64,000 bases of DNA from Clostridium nigeriense (GTDB lineage: Bacteria > Bacillota > Clostridia > Clostridiales > Clostridiaceae), in the NCBI RefSeq assembly GCF_900086595.1, contig NZ_LT575472.1, positions 2,429,685 to 2,493,684 of the forward strand, in the 5' to 3' direction. The translations under genes and the position numbers were made by a program. Shown here in pieces: positions 9,981-20,600 of the stretch (the first letter of the stretch is position 1; each line of letters begins with the position of its first letter). A model generated the notes under the pieces. The model did no database searches, was not told the origin of the DNA, and worked only from the letters and a program-made list of their open reading frames with translations.

Positions 9981-10904
9981 TTAGATTATTATTTCTTTAT
10001 TTTTAATAAATTCTTCATCTTTCTTTATTTGTAAAACTAGCTCATCTAAAGAATCGAATTTAATTTCTCCTCGTATTCTTTCAATAAAGTATACTTTAAG
10101 TTCTTCACCATAAATCATTTCATCAAAATTTAAGATGTATGTTTCTATAGTTAATTCTTGCCCATTTACTGTTGGATTATTCCCAACTGAAGTAAGACCT
10201 TTATATTTATTGTTCTTATATTCAACATTTGTATAATATACTCCATTTGAAGGGATTATCATTTTTTCATTAAAATTTAAATTTGCAGTAGGAACTCCTA
10301 TTGTTCTTCCAAGTTGTTTACCATGAATAACTTTTCCTTTAATTAAATATGGTTTTGAAAGCATTTTAGTAGCTTCAGAAACATTTCCTTCTAAAATACA
10401 ATTTCTAATTCTGGTACTACTTATAGCTTTATCTTCATATGTATATGGTTCAATTATATATAATTCATATCCATATTTTTCTTTAAGCTTTTTTAGTAAC
10501 TCTATATCCCCTAAATTTTTGTGACCAAATCTAAAGTTAAATCCTACTACTATTCCTTTTACATTATATCCTTCACACAGTAATTTAATGAAATCCTCTG
10601 CTTCTATTCCCATAAATTCCTTTGTGAAAGTTCTAAGTACTACTATATCAACATTTTCTTCTTCTAAATATTCAAGTTTAGTATCTAAATCCATAATTAA
10701 CTTAGGTACGCAATCAGGTTTAACTACAGTTTTTGGATGATTTTTATAAGTAAAAACCATACTTTTCCCATTTTTCTCTTTAGCAACTTCAACTGTTTTT
10801 CTAACAAGGGATAAGTGACCATAATGAAGTCCATCAAAGCTTCCTAGTGCAACATAATTAGCACTCTCTTTATTATCCATAATAATATCATCTATTACTA
10901 TCAT
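9981..10904 (-). CDS. ribF: Bifunctional riboflavin kinase / FAD synthetase
   Basis: Converts riboflavin to FMN and then FAD. 307 residues: N-terminal adenylyltransferase domain with GSFDGLHYGHL (nucleotidyltransferase HxGH-type motif) and the SSTRIR segment near residue 155, then the C-terminal riboflavin kinase domain beginning at GKVIHGKQLGRTIGVPTAN. It follows truB by 11 bases in the nusA-infB operon, a standard association. SD AGGAG lies 8 bases before the ATG. Confidence 0.96.
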   Translation of the reverse strand: MIVIDDIIMDNKESANYVALGSFDGLHYGHLSLVRKTVEVAKEKNGKSMVFTYKNHPKTVVKPDCVPKLIMDLDTKLEYLEEENVDIVVLRTFTKEFMGIEAEDFIKLLCEGYNVKGIVVGFNFRFGHKNLGDIELLKKLKEKYGYELYIIEPYTYEDKAISSTRIRNCILEGNVSEATKMLSKPYLIKGKVIHGKQLGRTIGVPTANLNFNEKMIIPSNGVYYTNVEYKNNKYKGLTSVGNNPTVNGQELTIETYILNFDEMIYGEELKVYFIERIRGEIKFDSLDELVLQIKKDEEFIKNKEIII

Positions 10905-10915
10905 ATCTTGCTCTC

Positions 10916-11794
10916 CTAATTAATTAACAATTTTTCTATCTTAAAGCCCTGATGATTGCTCTTTCCAAGTCCTATAAAATTATTGTCTTCATCATAAACT
11001 CTATATAGTTTATCAACTTCAATATTATCTCTTGTAAATCTTTTATCAAAAACTCTAACACCATTAATTAAAAGTCTGCAATAATTATTTAAAACAACTA
11101 TTTTATCATAAGCATCTAAAGCATCTTCTATCCTTATAATAAAGTTTTTAATATTTTCTGAATTTATTTCACTTATATTTATTGAATCATCTTCAGAAAA
11201 TTTAGAGGTTTTACTTCTCTTTAGCTTTGTCATAGCTGCACCTACCCCTAATTGCTTTCCAATGTCATAACAAAGACTTCTAATATATGTGCCCTTTGAG
11301 CATGTTACTTTCATACATATATATGGATTGTTAATTTTAATATCTTCAATATTATATATACTTATAATTCTTCCTTCTCTTTCAACTTCTATGCCTTTTC
11401 TTGCAAGTTCATAAAGCCTTACGCCATTTTGCTTTAAAGCTGAATACATAGGTGGAATTTGGCTATATTCACCTATAAAAGAATTTATAACATTTAAAAT
11501 TTCTTTGTTATCTATATTAGATGGATCTTTCTCTTCAATTATTTCTCCTTCTAAATCATATGTTGTTGTAATAATACCAAGTTTTAATTCAACTTCATAC
11601 ACTTTATCTGAATTCATAATATAATCAATAATTTTAGTGCCTTTTCCTATGCATACCGGAAGTACACCTGATGCTTCTGGATCTAAAGTGCCAGTATGTC
11701 CAACCTTTTTTGTTCCTGAAGCCTTTTTAATTATTCTTACAACATCAAAGGAAGTCATACCAGTATTTTTAAAAATGTTAATTACTCCATCCAT
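10916..11794 (-). CDS. truB: tRNA pseudouridine(55) synthase TruB
   Basis: Forms pseudouridine 55 in the T-loop of tRNAs. 292 residues; the catalytic aspartate is Asp38 in GHTGTLDPEASGVL, and CSKGTYIRSL is the second conserved motif. The start codon overlaps the stop of nrnA by one base (TAATG), indicating translational coupling. Confidence 0.96.
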   Translation of the reverse strand: MDGVINIFKNTGMTSFDVVRIIKKASGTKKVGHTGTLDPEASGVLPVCIGKGTKIIDYIMNSDKVYEVELKLGIITTTYDLEGEIIEEKDPSNIDNKEILNVINSFIGEYSQIPPMYSALKQNGVRLYELARKGIEVEREGRIISIYNIEDIKINNPYICMKVTCSKGTYIRSLCYDIGKQLGVGAAMTKLKRSKTSKFSEDDSINISEINSENIKNFIIRIEDALDAYDKIVVLNNYCRLLINGVRVFDKRFTRDNIEVDKLYRVYDEDNNFIGLGKSNHQGFKIEKLLIN

Positions 11795-12771
11795 TATAAC
11801 AACTCTTTCTCTATTTCTTCTAGAATCTTATCTTTAGCTTCTTCTAAACTTAAACCATTCATTGTTATCCCAGCAGCCTTTACGTGACCACCACCACCTA
11901 GTTTTTCCGCTATTTTTCTAACATCAATTTGATTTTTAGATCTTAAACTTGCCTTTGACCCATTGTCTGTTTCTTTTATTAATACTGAAACTTCTACACC
12001 TTTGATTTGTAACCCAAAAGAGATTATATCTGAAGTGTCACCAATTTCTATATTAAGTTCTTCACCATAAGACTTTGGTATTTTTATAAGAGAAACTTTC
12101 CTATCTAATAATAACTCCATATTATTAATTGATTTCCCTATTAATCTTATTTTTTCAAAACTATTATTATCGAATAGACTTTGATAAATATAAGTATTAT
12201 TTACGCCAAGTTCTTTTAACTTTGATGCAATTTTATGAGTTCTAGAGGTAACATTTGAGTGTCTAAAGCCACCAGTATCAGTTACTAAAGAAGTATAAAG
12301 ACATGTTCCTATTTCATATAAATCTTCATTAACTTTATCAAAATTAATTCCTAGAGTTTCTAAAAGTTCAAATATTATTTCGGCTGTTGCTGCTGCATTA
12401 GTATCAACATAATTTAATTCACCATATTTATCATTGGAAATATGGTGGTCTATATTAATTATTGTTCCTTTAAATTCTTTTAGTTCTGCTGATATACGTT
12501 CAAAATTGCCACAATCTACTACAACTACTAAATCAGTTTCACTAAGTGGTTTTGTTACTAACCCATTAGCTTCATTAGAACATTTTAGAAATTGAAGATT
12601 ATCTGAAATTATATCCTTTGAAATTAAATAAGCGTCTTTATTTAAAAATTTTAAAGCATTTAATAGTGCAAGTGCACTACCTACTGCATCACCATCAGGT
12701 GATACATGGTAGGTAATGCCTATCTTACTACTTCTTAATATTATTTTACTAATATCTTGTAAAGTATTCAT
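11794..12771 (-). CDS. nrnA: DHH phosphoesterase, NrnA-type oligoribonuclease / pAp phosphatase
   Basis: Degrades nanoRNAs and usually also 3'-phosphoadenosine 5'-phosphate. 325 residues with HVSPDGDAVGSA, VDCGNFERI and the IDHHISND metal motif in the DHH domain, and the C-terminal DHHA1 motif GGGGHVKAAG. It overlaps rbfA and truB by one base each through TAATG junctions. Clostridia lack Orn, so NrnA is the expected nanoRNase. Activity on pAp is inferred from the family. Confidence 0.92.
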   Translation of the reverse strand: MNTLQDISKIILRSSKIGITYHVSPDGDAVGSALALLNALKFLNKDAYLISKDIISDNLQFLKCSNEANGLVTKPLSETDLVVVVDCGNFERISAELKEFKGTIINIDHHISNDKYGELNYVDTNAAATAEIIFELLETLGINFDKVNEDLYEIGTCLYTSLVTDTGGFRHSNVTSRTHKIASKLKELGVNNTYIYQSLFDNNSFEKIRLIGKSINNMELLLDRKVSLIKIPKSYGEELNIEIGDTSDIISFGLQIKGVEVSVLIKETDNGSKASLRSKNQIDVRKIAEKLGGGGHVKAAGITMNGLSLEEAKDKILEEIEKELL

Positions 12772-13121
12772 TACTTATCTTTAACCTTATCTATAAGCTC
12801 TTCAATTCTCATACTATAGCTTATTGAATCATCTAATTCAAAGATTATTTGAGGAGTATTTCTTAAGTTCATTCTTTGACCTACTTCTCTTCTTACATAT
12901 CCACTTGCACTTTTTAATGCAGCAAAGGTTTCGTTTTTTTCTTCTTCAGTTTTACCAAAAATACTTACAAATACCTTTGCATATCTTAAATCCTTACTAA
13001 CCTTAACTGATGTTATTGACACCATAGCAGTCATTCTCGGATCTTTAATTTCATCTCTTATAATAACGCTTATTTCTCTCTTTACTTCTTCATTTATCCT
13101 TCCGCCTCTATAATTAGCCAT
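12771..13121 (-). CDS. rbfA: 30S ribosome-binding factor RbfA
   Basis: Small KH-fold protein that binds immature 30S subunits during 16S rRNA maturation. 116 residues; REISVIIRDEIKDPRM near the N-terminus and RREVGQRMNLRNTPQI near the C-terminus are family hallmarks. It follows infB by 18 bases, and its SD AGAGGTGA lies 5 bases before the ATG. Confidence 0.96.
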   Translation of the reverse strand: MANYRGGRINEEVKREISVIIRDEIKDPRMTAMVSITSVKVSKDLRYAKVFVSIFGKTEEEKNETFAALKSASGYVRREVGQRMNLRNTPQIIFELDDSISYSMRIEELIDKVKDK

Positions 13122-13139
13122 TTAAAATCACCTCTTTGT

Positions 13140-15185
13140 TTAAAGCTGCTTTCTTTCAACTGCTTGCATACTGAAGGATTCTATTACGTCGCCTTCTTTT
13201 ATATCATTGAACTTTTCAACACTTAAGCCACACTCATATCCTGTGTTAACTTCTTTTGCATCATCTTTAAATCTTTTTAATGATGCTAGCGTTGATTCGA
13301 ATATTACTATTCCATCTCTTATAACTCTAACTTCTGAATTTCTTAAAATCTTACCATCAGTAACATAACAACCAGCTATAGTTCCCACATTAGAAATTTT
13401 GTAAACAACTCTAACTTCGGCTTTACCATTTACAACTTCTTTATATTCTGGATCAAGCATTCCTATCATTGCTGATTTAACATCTTCTATTGCATCATAT
13501 ATTATTCTATAAGTTTTAATTTCTACTCCTTCTTTATCTGCTATTGTACTAGCATTTGAGTCAGGTCTTACATTAAATCCTATTAATAAAGCATTTGATG
13601 CTGTAGCAAGAGTTACATCTGTTTCTGTTATGGCACCAACTCCACCATGAATCACTCTTACCTTTACGTCTTCAGTAGAAAGTTTTTCTAAAGATTGTTT
13701 TATAGCTTGAACTGAACCTTGAACATCAGCTTTTACAATTATACTAAGTTCTTTAACTGTTCCCTCTTGAATTTGGCTATATAAATCTTCTAATGAAACT
13801 CTATTTGCTGAATGGAAACTTTCGTCTTTAATTTTTTGTTTTCTAGTTTCAGCCATATTTCTTGCTGTTTTTTCATCTTTTACAACTGTAAATCTATCTC
13901 CTGCAGATGGAACTTCTGAAAGACCTAATATTTCTACTGGTATTGAAGGTCCTGCATTTTTTATTGATTTACCCTTGTCATCAAACATTGCTCTTATTCT
14001 ACCATAAGTAGAGCCTACTAAAATAGAATCTCCAACATGTAATGTTCCGTTTTGGATAAGTAAAGTTGCAACTGCTCCTCTACCCTTATCAAGCTTAGCT
14101 TCTATAACTGTTCCCTTTGCTTTTCTCTTTGGATCTGCTTTAAGCTCAGCCATTTCTGATGTTAGTAATACCATTTCTAATAATTGATCTAAATTTTCCC
14201 CAGTTTTAGCTGAAACAGGAACACAAATAGTGTCTCCACCCCAATCTTCTGCAACTAGTTCATATTCTGTTAACTCTTGTTTTACTCTGTCTATATTAGC
14301 TCCTGGTCTATCTATTTTATTTATAGCTACTATCATAGGAACTCCAGCTGCTTTACAGTGGCTTATAGCTTCTTTAGTTTGTGGCATTATTCCATCATCT
14401 GCAGCAACAACTAATATAACTACATCTGTAACTTGTGCTCCTCTTGCTCTCATTGCAGTAAAAGCTTCGTGGCCAGGAGTATCTAAAAATGTTAATTTTT
14501 CTCCATTTAAATTAACAGTGTATGCTCCTATATGTTGAGTAATTCCACCAGCTTCGCTAGCAGTTACTTTTGCTTTTCTTATAGCATCTAAAAGTGAAGT
14601 CTTACCATGGTCAACGTGACCCATAACTGTAACTATAGGTGGTCTCTTAACTAAGTTTTCTTCCACTACTTCTTCTTCTTCAACTATTTCTAATTCTTCT
14701 TTTTCTTCTTTTTTAACAACTAAGCATTCATATTTTTCACACACTTTTTCAGCTGTTGCAAAATCTATTTCTTGATTTATTCCAGCCATAACACCTGTAA
14801 AAATAAGAGTCTTAATAACATCTGCAGTTGGTTTTCCTAATTTTTCAGATAATTCTTTAACAGTTATAGTCTCTCCAATTTCAACTACTCCTGATCCACC
14901 TTCTCCAATAGTTTCAACTAATTCTTCATTTTTCTTTCTCTTTTTCTTTTTAGCTTGATTATTAACTTCTTCTGCTAAAATTTCTTCATATTCATCTACT
15001 ATTGTTTTATTATCAGGATTTTCTGTTTCACCTATTAATTCTTTAATTAATTCTGCATCCTCATCTTCTATAACGCTCATATGATTTTTTACATCAACGC
15101 TAAATTCATTCATTAATAATTCTATAAGTTCCTTTGAACTTATTTTAAGTTCTTTTGCCAATTCATATACTCTGATTTTTGACAA
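13140..15185 (-). CDS. infB: Translation initiation factor IF-2
   Basis: GTPase that delivers fMet-tRNA to the 30S subunit. 681 residues, a short form: N-terminal IF2N domains, a Lys/Glu-rich linker, then the G domain with [17 protein letters not shown] and NKID, and the C-terminal fMet-tRNA-binding domains. I chose the TTG at 15183-15185 because GGGGGTG ends 6 bases upstream and the resulting [13 protein letters not shown] matches the family; a GTG 9 bases earlier lies inside the SD. A master translation factor using a TTG start is notable. Confidence 0.96.
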   Translation of the reverse strand: MSKIRVYELAKELKISSKELIELLMNEFSVDVKNHMSVIEDEDAELIKELIGETENPDNKTIVDEYEEILAEEVNNQAKKKKRKKNEELVETIGEGGSGVVEIGETITVKELSEKLGKPTADVIKTLIFTGVMAGINQEIDFATAEKVCEKYECLVVKKEEKEELEIVEEEEVVEENLVKRPPIVTVMGHVDHGKTSLLDAIRKAKVTASEAGGITQHIGAYTVNLNGEKLTFLDTPGHEAFTAMRARGAQVTDVVILVVAADDGIMPQTKEAISHCKAAGVPMIVAINKIDRPGANIDRVKQELTEYELVAEDWGGDTICVPVSAKTGENLDQLLEMVLLTSEMAELKADPKRKAKGTVIEAKLDKGRGAVATLLIQNGTLHVGDSILVGSTYGRIRAMFDDKGKSIKNAGPSIPVEILGLSEVPSAGDRFTVVKDEKTARNMAETRKQKIKDESFHSANRVSLEDLYSQIQEGTVKELSIIVKADVQGSVQAIKQSLEKLSTEDVKVRVIHGGVGAITETDVTLATASNALLIGFNVRPDSNASTIADKEGVEIKTYRIIYDAIEDVKSAMIGMLDPEYKEVVNGKAEVRVVYKISNVGTIAGCYVTDGKILRNSEVRVIRDGIVIFESTLASLKRFKDDAKEVNTGYECGLSVEKFNDIKEGDVIESFSMQAVERKQL

Positions 15186-15200
15186 TAAAATCACCCCCGG

Positions 15201-15515
15201 TTAATTTTTAATACTTTGTGTTTCATAAAGGGTATAAAGCTTGTTAGCCATATTTTCATCAGTAATAGCTAATATTTTTACCTCTTCTCTTCCAATAGAA
15301 AGACCTATTTCTTCCTTTGAAAAATTTTCTATAAACCTAATATTCTTTAATAAGCAATGGTTTTTAAATTTCTTTTTAGTACTGTTTGAAGCATCTTTAG
15401 AAATTATGAATAAATAAATAGATCTTCTATTTCTTTCTTCATCACATTTACTATACCCTTCAATTACATTACCTGATCTTTTAGCTAAACCTAGAAAATT
15501 AAAAAACTTATCCAT
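15201..15515 (-). CDS. L7Ae-family ribosomal protein YlxQ
   Basis: 104-residue L7Ae/L30e-fold protein, a likely kink-turn RNA binder of unknown exact role. FFNFLGLAKRSGNVIEG at the N-terminus is the family signature. It overlaps the end of ylxR by 8 bases and sits directly before infB, the fixed Firmicute order nusA-ylxR-ylxQ-infB. Confidence 0.88.
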   Translation of the reverse strand: MDKFFNFLGLAKRSGNVIEGYSKCDEERNRRSIYLFIISKDASNSTKKKFKNHCLLKNIRFIENFSKEEIGLSIGREEVKILAITDENMANKLYTLYETQSIKN

Positions 15516-15771
15516 TTATTTCTTCCCTTAATCTATTATAAATTTCTTCATTTATAGCTACATCTAAATTTCTTGAAAGTCTCTTTGCTTTAAATGCTTT
15601 TTCTAAGCACTCTTTATCTTTACAAATATAAGCACCCCTACCTGACTTTTTGCCAGTTAAGTCAACAGAAACTTCTCCTTCTGGACTTTTAACAACTCTT
15701 ATAAGCTCTTTTTTAGGCTTCATTTCCATGCATCCAGTACACATTCTTAAAGGAATTTTCTTTACTTTCAT
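15508..15771 (-). CDS. YlxR (DUF448) RNA-binding protein
   Basis: 87-residue nucleic-acid-binding protein of the YlxR family. The N-terminal RMCTGCMEMKPKKELIRVV and the segment GRGAYICKDKECLEKA carry the conserved residues; the cysteines could bind metal. YlxR homologues have been proposed as nucleoid or RNase P-interacting regulators in other Firmicutes; the role here is inferred. SD GGGAGG is 6 bases before the ATG. Confidence 0.88.
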   Translation of the reverse strand: MKVKKIPLRMCTGCMEMKPKKELIRVVKSPEGEVSVDLTGKKSGRGAYICKDKECLEKAFKAKRLSRNLDVAINEEIYNRLREEING

Positions 15772-15783
15772 AAAAAGCCTCCC

Positions 15784-16887
15784 TTACTCTAAGATTTCAA
15801 TTTCTTCAACTGATTCTTCTTTTACTTCTTCTTTCTTTAGTGCTTCTGCTTGTGATTTACTTTTTATATCAATTTTCCAATTAGTTAATTTTGCTGCAAG
15901 TCTAACATTTTGACCTTCCTTACCTATAGCAAGGGATAATTGATTATCATCTACAACAACTTTAGCAGATTTACTTTCTTCGAAAGCTTCAACTTCTAAA
16001 ACTTTTGCAGGACTTAAAGATGCTGCAATAAATTCTTCTGGATTTTTGCTCCATTTAATTATATCTATCTTTTCACCCTTTAGTTCATTAACTATGTTTT
16101 GTACTCTAGTTCCTTTTGGTCCAACACATGCTCCCATTGGATCCACATTTTCATCATTTGAATAAACTGCTATTTTACTTCTTGAACCAGCTTCTCTTGA
16201 AATACTCTTTATTTCAACAATACCTTCATAAATTTCAGGTACTTCTAACTCAAATAATCTTTTTACTAAACCTGGATGAGTTCTTGAAACTAGAATTTGT
16301 GCTCCCTTTGACCCATTTTTAACTTCTACAACATATAGTTTAATTCTTTCATTAAACTTATATTCTTCTCCTGGAATTTGTTCATTAGGTCCTATAGATG
16401 TCTCTATTCTACCAAGGTTTACAAAAACATTCCCCTTATCTTTTCTTAAAACAGTTCCAGTTATAATATCATATTCTAATTCCTTATACTCAGAATATAC
16501 TATATTTCTTTCTGCTTCTCTTATTCTTTGAGTAACTACTCCTTTAGCAAGTTGTGCTGCAACTCTTCCAAAGTTCTTTGGTGTTACTTCTAAATCTACT
16601 ATATCATCAAGATCATATCTTGGACTGATTTCCTTAGCTTCTTCTAAACTTATTTCTGTTACATAGTCATATACATCTTCAACTACTACTTTTTGTGCAT
16701 ATACATGTATTTCGCCTGTTTCCCTATTTATGCTTACCTTAACGTTTTGTGCTGATGTTGTAGGACTTGCATAATTTTTCTTATAAGCTGCAACTAAGGC
16801 ATCTTCTATAGTTGTAAAAATTAAATCTTCGCTAATCCCCTTATCTTTAACAATTTCTTTAAGAGCACCTATAAACTCTTGGTTCAT
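15784..16887 (-). CDS. nusA: Transcription termination/antitermination factor NusA
   Basis: Binds RNA polymerase and promotes pausing and hairpin-dependent termination. 367 residues: N-terminal polymerase-binding domain (about 1-125), S1 domain (TGTVLRKDKGNVFVNLGRIE), then KH1 and KH2 (ACVGPKGTRVQNIVNEL and LAIGKEGQNVRLAAKL). It lacks the C-terminal acidic repeats of enterobacteria, as usual in Firmicutes. It lies 16 bases after rimP, downstream of a leader carrying two hairpins, so NusA may control its own operon. Confidence 0.97.
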   Translation of the reverse strand: MNQEFIGALKEIVKDKGISEDLIFTTIEDALVAAYKKNYASPTTSAQNVKVSINRETGEIHVYAQKVVVEDVYDYVTEISLEEAKEISPRYDLDDIVDLEVTPKNFGRVAAQLAKGVVTQRIREAERNIVYSEYKELEYDIITGTVLRKDKGNVFVNLGRIETSIGPNEQIPGEEYKFNERIKLYVVEVKNGSKGAQILVSRTHPGLVKRLFELEVPEIYEGIVEIKSISREAGSRSKIAVYSNDENVDPMGACVGPKGTRVQNIVNELKGEKIDIIKWSKNPEEFIAASLSPAKVLEVEAFEESKSAKVVVDDNQLSLAIGKEGQNVRLAAKLTNWKIDIKSKSQAEALKKEEVKEESVEEIEILE

Positions 16888-16903
16888 TTTAATATCCTCC
16901 TTA

Positions 16904-17368
16904 TTATATTTCCCCTTCTAAATTTGCTGACTTTATTTTATCTTTCGGAACGGTAAATAAATTATTTTCTTCAACTTCAATAACTATTGAATCTTCATTT
17001 ACTTCCTTTAATAAGCCTTTTACATTTTTTTTGCCCTCAAAAGATTTTGTAAATCTAATAAGTACTTCTTTTCCAATTTGCTTTTTGTAATGTTCTTCAG
17101 TAAATAATCCTCTATTTAAACCTGGAGATGATACTTCTAAAAAGTAAGCTACTGGAATTGGATCTTCTTCATCCATTATGTCACTTACTCTTCTTGATAA
17201 CTTTTCACAATCTGTTAAAGTTATTCCACCATCTTTATCAATATATATCCTTAAATAATATTCTCCATTTTCTTTTACATACTCAATGTGATAAATTTCA
17301 TAATTTAGTTCATCTGCAACAGGCCTTACTAATTGATAAATTTTTTCTATTAATGCATCAACTTTCAT
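16904..17368 (-). CDS. rimP: Ribosome maturation factor RimP
   Basis: Needed for 30S maturation. 154 residues: N-terminal alpha/beta domain with [20 protein letters not shown] and [10 protein letters not shown], and a C-terminal SH3-like domain. It is the first gene of the rimP-nusA-ylxR-ylxQ-infB-rbfA-nrnA-truB-ribF operon. SD AGGAGG lies 6 bases before the ATG. Confidence 0.96.
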   Translation of the reverse strand: MKVDALIEKIYQLVRPVADELNYEIYHIEYVKENGEYYLRIYIDKDGGITLTDCEKLSRRVSDIMDEEDPIPVAYFLEVSSPGLNRGLFTEEHYKKQIGKEVLIRFTKSFEGKKNVKGLLKEVNEDSIVIEVEENNLFTVPKDKIKSANLEGEI

Positions 17369-17521
17369 AATTAACCTCCTTTTGTATTCAGTTTTCTTAA
17401 ATTGAAGCTACTAATTTAGATACTCTATAAAAAAAGCAACTAAAGGTAGTTGCAATTAAATAGAAAGAGCGGGTAATTCTCACTCCCACTCTACATTCTT
17501 AGCTATTAGTAAATCACTTCT
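17369..17521 (-). promoter_or_regulatory. rimP-nusA operon leader with two hairpins (attenuator-like)
   Basis: About 150 bases of untranslated RNA. Hairpin 1 pairs AGAGTGGG with CCCGCTCT (17466-17492) and is followed by TTCTATTT. Hairpin 2 pairs GCAACTA with TAGTTGC around CCTT (17436-17453) and is followed by seven T (17429-17435), a full intrinsic terminator lying upstream of rimP. Control of the NusA operon by NusA is known in Escherichia coli; a similar role here is inferred. Confidence 0.6.
17428..17453 (-). terminator. Intrinsic terminator inside the rimP leader
   Basis: GCAACTA-CCTT-TAGTTGC followed by seven T on the minus strand. Because it lies downstream of the rimP promoter it would act as an attenuator as well as ending polC read-through. 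Confidence 0.75.
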
Positions 17522-17527
17522 TTTTTT

Positions 17528-17556
17528 ATCCTATCATAATTTCCTAATTAATACAA
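17528..17556 (-). promoter_or_regulatory. Sigma-A promoter for the rimP-nusA-infB operon
   Basis: -35 TTGTAT (17551-17556), 17-base spacer, -10 TAGGAT (17528-17533), located between the polC stop and the two leader hairpins. Confidence 0.6.
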
Positions 17557-17626
17557 GGGGTAGTAAGGAATTTATTCATTCTATTCTACTTATTACTTTC
17601 CCTGTATATGTAATTATTATACTACT

Positions 17627-20600
17627 TTAAAATAAAGATAATTGATTAGTTTCAGACATCCCTTCAAGACAACCATGATTACTTAAAGTTTCAATTACAG
17701 TTTTAGAAACTTTAGCTCTTATTCTTAAATCTTCCTTTGATATAAATTCTCCAGACTTTCTTGCTTCTACTATACTTTTAGCGGCATTATCTCCTACACC
17801 TTGAAGTGCACTAATAGGAGGTCTAATACCATCCTCTTCTATTGTAAATTTAGTGGCTTCAGAAATATATAAATCAACTTTTTTAAACTTAAGACCTCTA
17901 GCATATAGTTCATAAGAAAGCTCTAAAACAGTAATGAGCCCCTTGTCCTTTGCAGTAGCCTTATTTCCTAATTCATAAAGTTCATCTAACTTTGCTTTTA
18001 TAGCTCCAGGTCCCTTACAAATAAGATCTGCATCAAAATCATCAGCTCTAACAGAAAAATATGTTGCATAATAAGCCTCAGGATAATAAACCTTAAAATA
18101 AGCTATTCTAACGGCCATCATTACATATGCAACAGCATGCCCTTTAGGGAACATATATTTAATCCTCTTACATGACTCTATATACCAATCAGGAACATTA
18201 TTTTCCCTCATTACTTTTTCAAAATCTTCTGTTAAACCCTTTCCCTTTCTAACACTTTCCATTATAGTAAAGGCCATTTTAGGAGGAACTCCAGCATACA
18301 TTAAATAAACCATAATGTCATCTCTAGTAGAAATACAGTCTTTAAGGGTTGTATACCCTTCTTTAATAAAATACTGAGCATTATTAAGCCATACATCAGT
18401 ACCATGGGAAAGTCCTGATATTCTTACTAAATCAGCAAAACTTTTTGGCTGAGTATCTACAAGCATACCTCTAACAAATTTAGTCCCAAACTCCGGCAAT
18501 CCATAACTACCAACTTCACAACCTAATTCTTCTTTAGTCACTCCTAATGCCTCTGGAGAAGTAAACAGTGATATTACTTTTTTATCATTTAACGGTATTG
18601 TTTTAGGGTCTAAACCGGTTAAATCTTGTAACATCCTAATCATAGTAGGATCGTCGTGACCAAGTATATCAAGTTTTAAAAGTCTACCTGATATTGAATG
18701 ATAATCAAAATGTGTTGTTGTCACATCTGATGTTGAATCATCTGCTGGGCGTTGTATTGGTGTAAAGTTAAAAATTTCATTATCACTTGGAACAACCATG
18801 ATTCCCCCTGGATGCTGTCCTGTTGTTCTTTTTATACCAGTACATCCAATAGTTAATCTTTCTATTTCTGCACTAGAAGCCCTAAGACCTCTTTCATCCA
18901 AGTACTTTCTTACATATCCATACGCAGTTTTTTCTGCTACAGTACCTATTGTTCCAGCTTTAAATACATATCCCTTACCAAATAAAACTTCTGTATACTT
19001 ATGTATCTCACCTTGGTTATCCCCTGAAAAGTTAAGATCTATATCCGGTTCTTTATCCCCTTCAAATCCTAGGAAAGTTTCAAATGGTATATCGTGACCC
19101 TCTTTTATATATTTTGCTCCACATTTTGGACAATCCTTATCTTCTAAATCTGCTCCTGAGCTAACTGATCCATCTAAAAAGAATTCTGAATTCTTACAAT
19201 CAGGACAGACATAATGTGGAGGAAGACCATTTACTTCAGTTATATTTGACATAGTTGCAACAAAGGAAGATCCAACAGATCCTCTTGATCCAACAAGGTA
19301 ACCATCTGATAATGATTTTGCAACTAGTTTTTGTGCAATAAGATATAAAACAGCATATCCATTATTTATTATTGAGTTTAATTCCTTATCCAATCTTGTT
19401 TGCACTATCTCAGGTAATGGATTGCCATAAATAGAATATGCCTTATTCATTGTCATCTCTCTTATCTCTTCATCTGCTCCTTCTATTTTAGGAGGATAAG
19501 TTTCATCTGGTATAGGTTTTAAGGCATCTATAGAATCTGCAATTATTCCTGGATTAGTTATAACAACTTCTTTTGCTCCCTCTTCTCCCAAGTATGAAAA
19601 TTCCCTAAGCATTTCTTCAGTAGTTTTTAAATATAATGGTGGTTGATTGTCGGAGTCTGAAAAACCTTGACCAGCCATTATTATTCTTCTAAATACTTCA
19701 TCTTGTGGATCTAGGAAATGGACATCTCCTGTAGCAACTACTAACTTATTTAATTCTTTTCCTAACTTATATATCTTAGTATTTAAGGCTCTTAGTTCTT
19801 CTTCATCCTTTACATTTCCTTTTTCAATGAGATAACTATTATTTGCAATAGGTTGTATTTCTAAATAATCATAAAAACTCATAATGTCTTTAAGCTCTTC
19901 ATCTGACTTTCCATCTAATACAGCCCTATAAACTTCTCCCGCTTCACAGGCAGAACCTATTATGAACTCTTCTCTCATCTCCATAAGTCTACTCTTCCTA
20001 GTTCTTGGATGCTTATGAAAGTTATCTAAATGAGCTTCTGATATTAATTTATACAAGTTTTTCATTCCAGCTTGACTTTTAGCAAAGATAATTATGTGAA
20101 AAGTCTTTTCCTTTTTTATATCCATTTTATCAAGGAATTCATTATTTAACTCTCTAACATTATTTATATTTAATTCTTCTATCATCTTTTTCAAAGATAT
20201 TAAGAAAATTTCAGCAGTAGCCTTTGCATCATCAACAGCTCTATGGTGATTTTCAAGAGATACTCCTAAATATTTTGCAACTAAATTTAATTTAACTCTT
20301 TTTAAATCTGGATATAAAAATCTTGCCATAGGTACAGTATCTAAGATAGTAGATGTAAATTCCAACCCTAAATCTTTACAATTTTTCTTAATGAAACCTG
20401 TATCAAAGGCAGCATTATGAGCTACTACTGCTGCTCCATCTATGAACTCCATAAATTTCGGTAAAACAATCTCTATAGGATCTGCATTTTCTACCATTTC
20501 ATCAGTAATCCCTGTAAGTTCAGTAATTTTATATGGAATTTTACATTTTGGATAAATAAACTCACTAAAAGTATCTATGATTTCCCTATTTCTTATTTTT

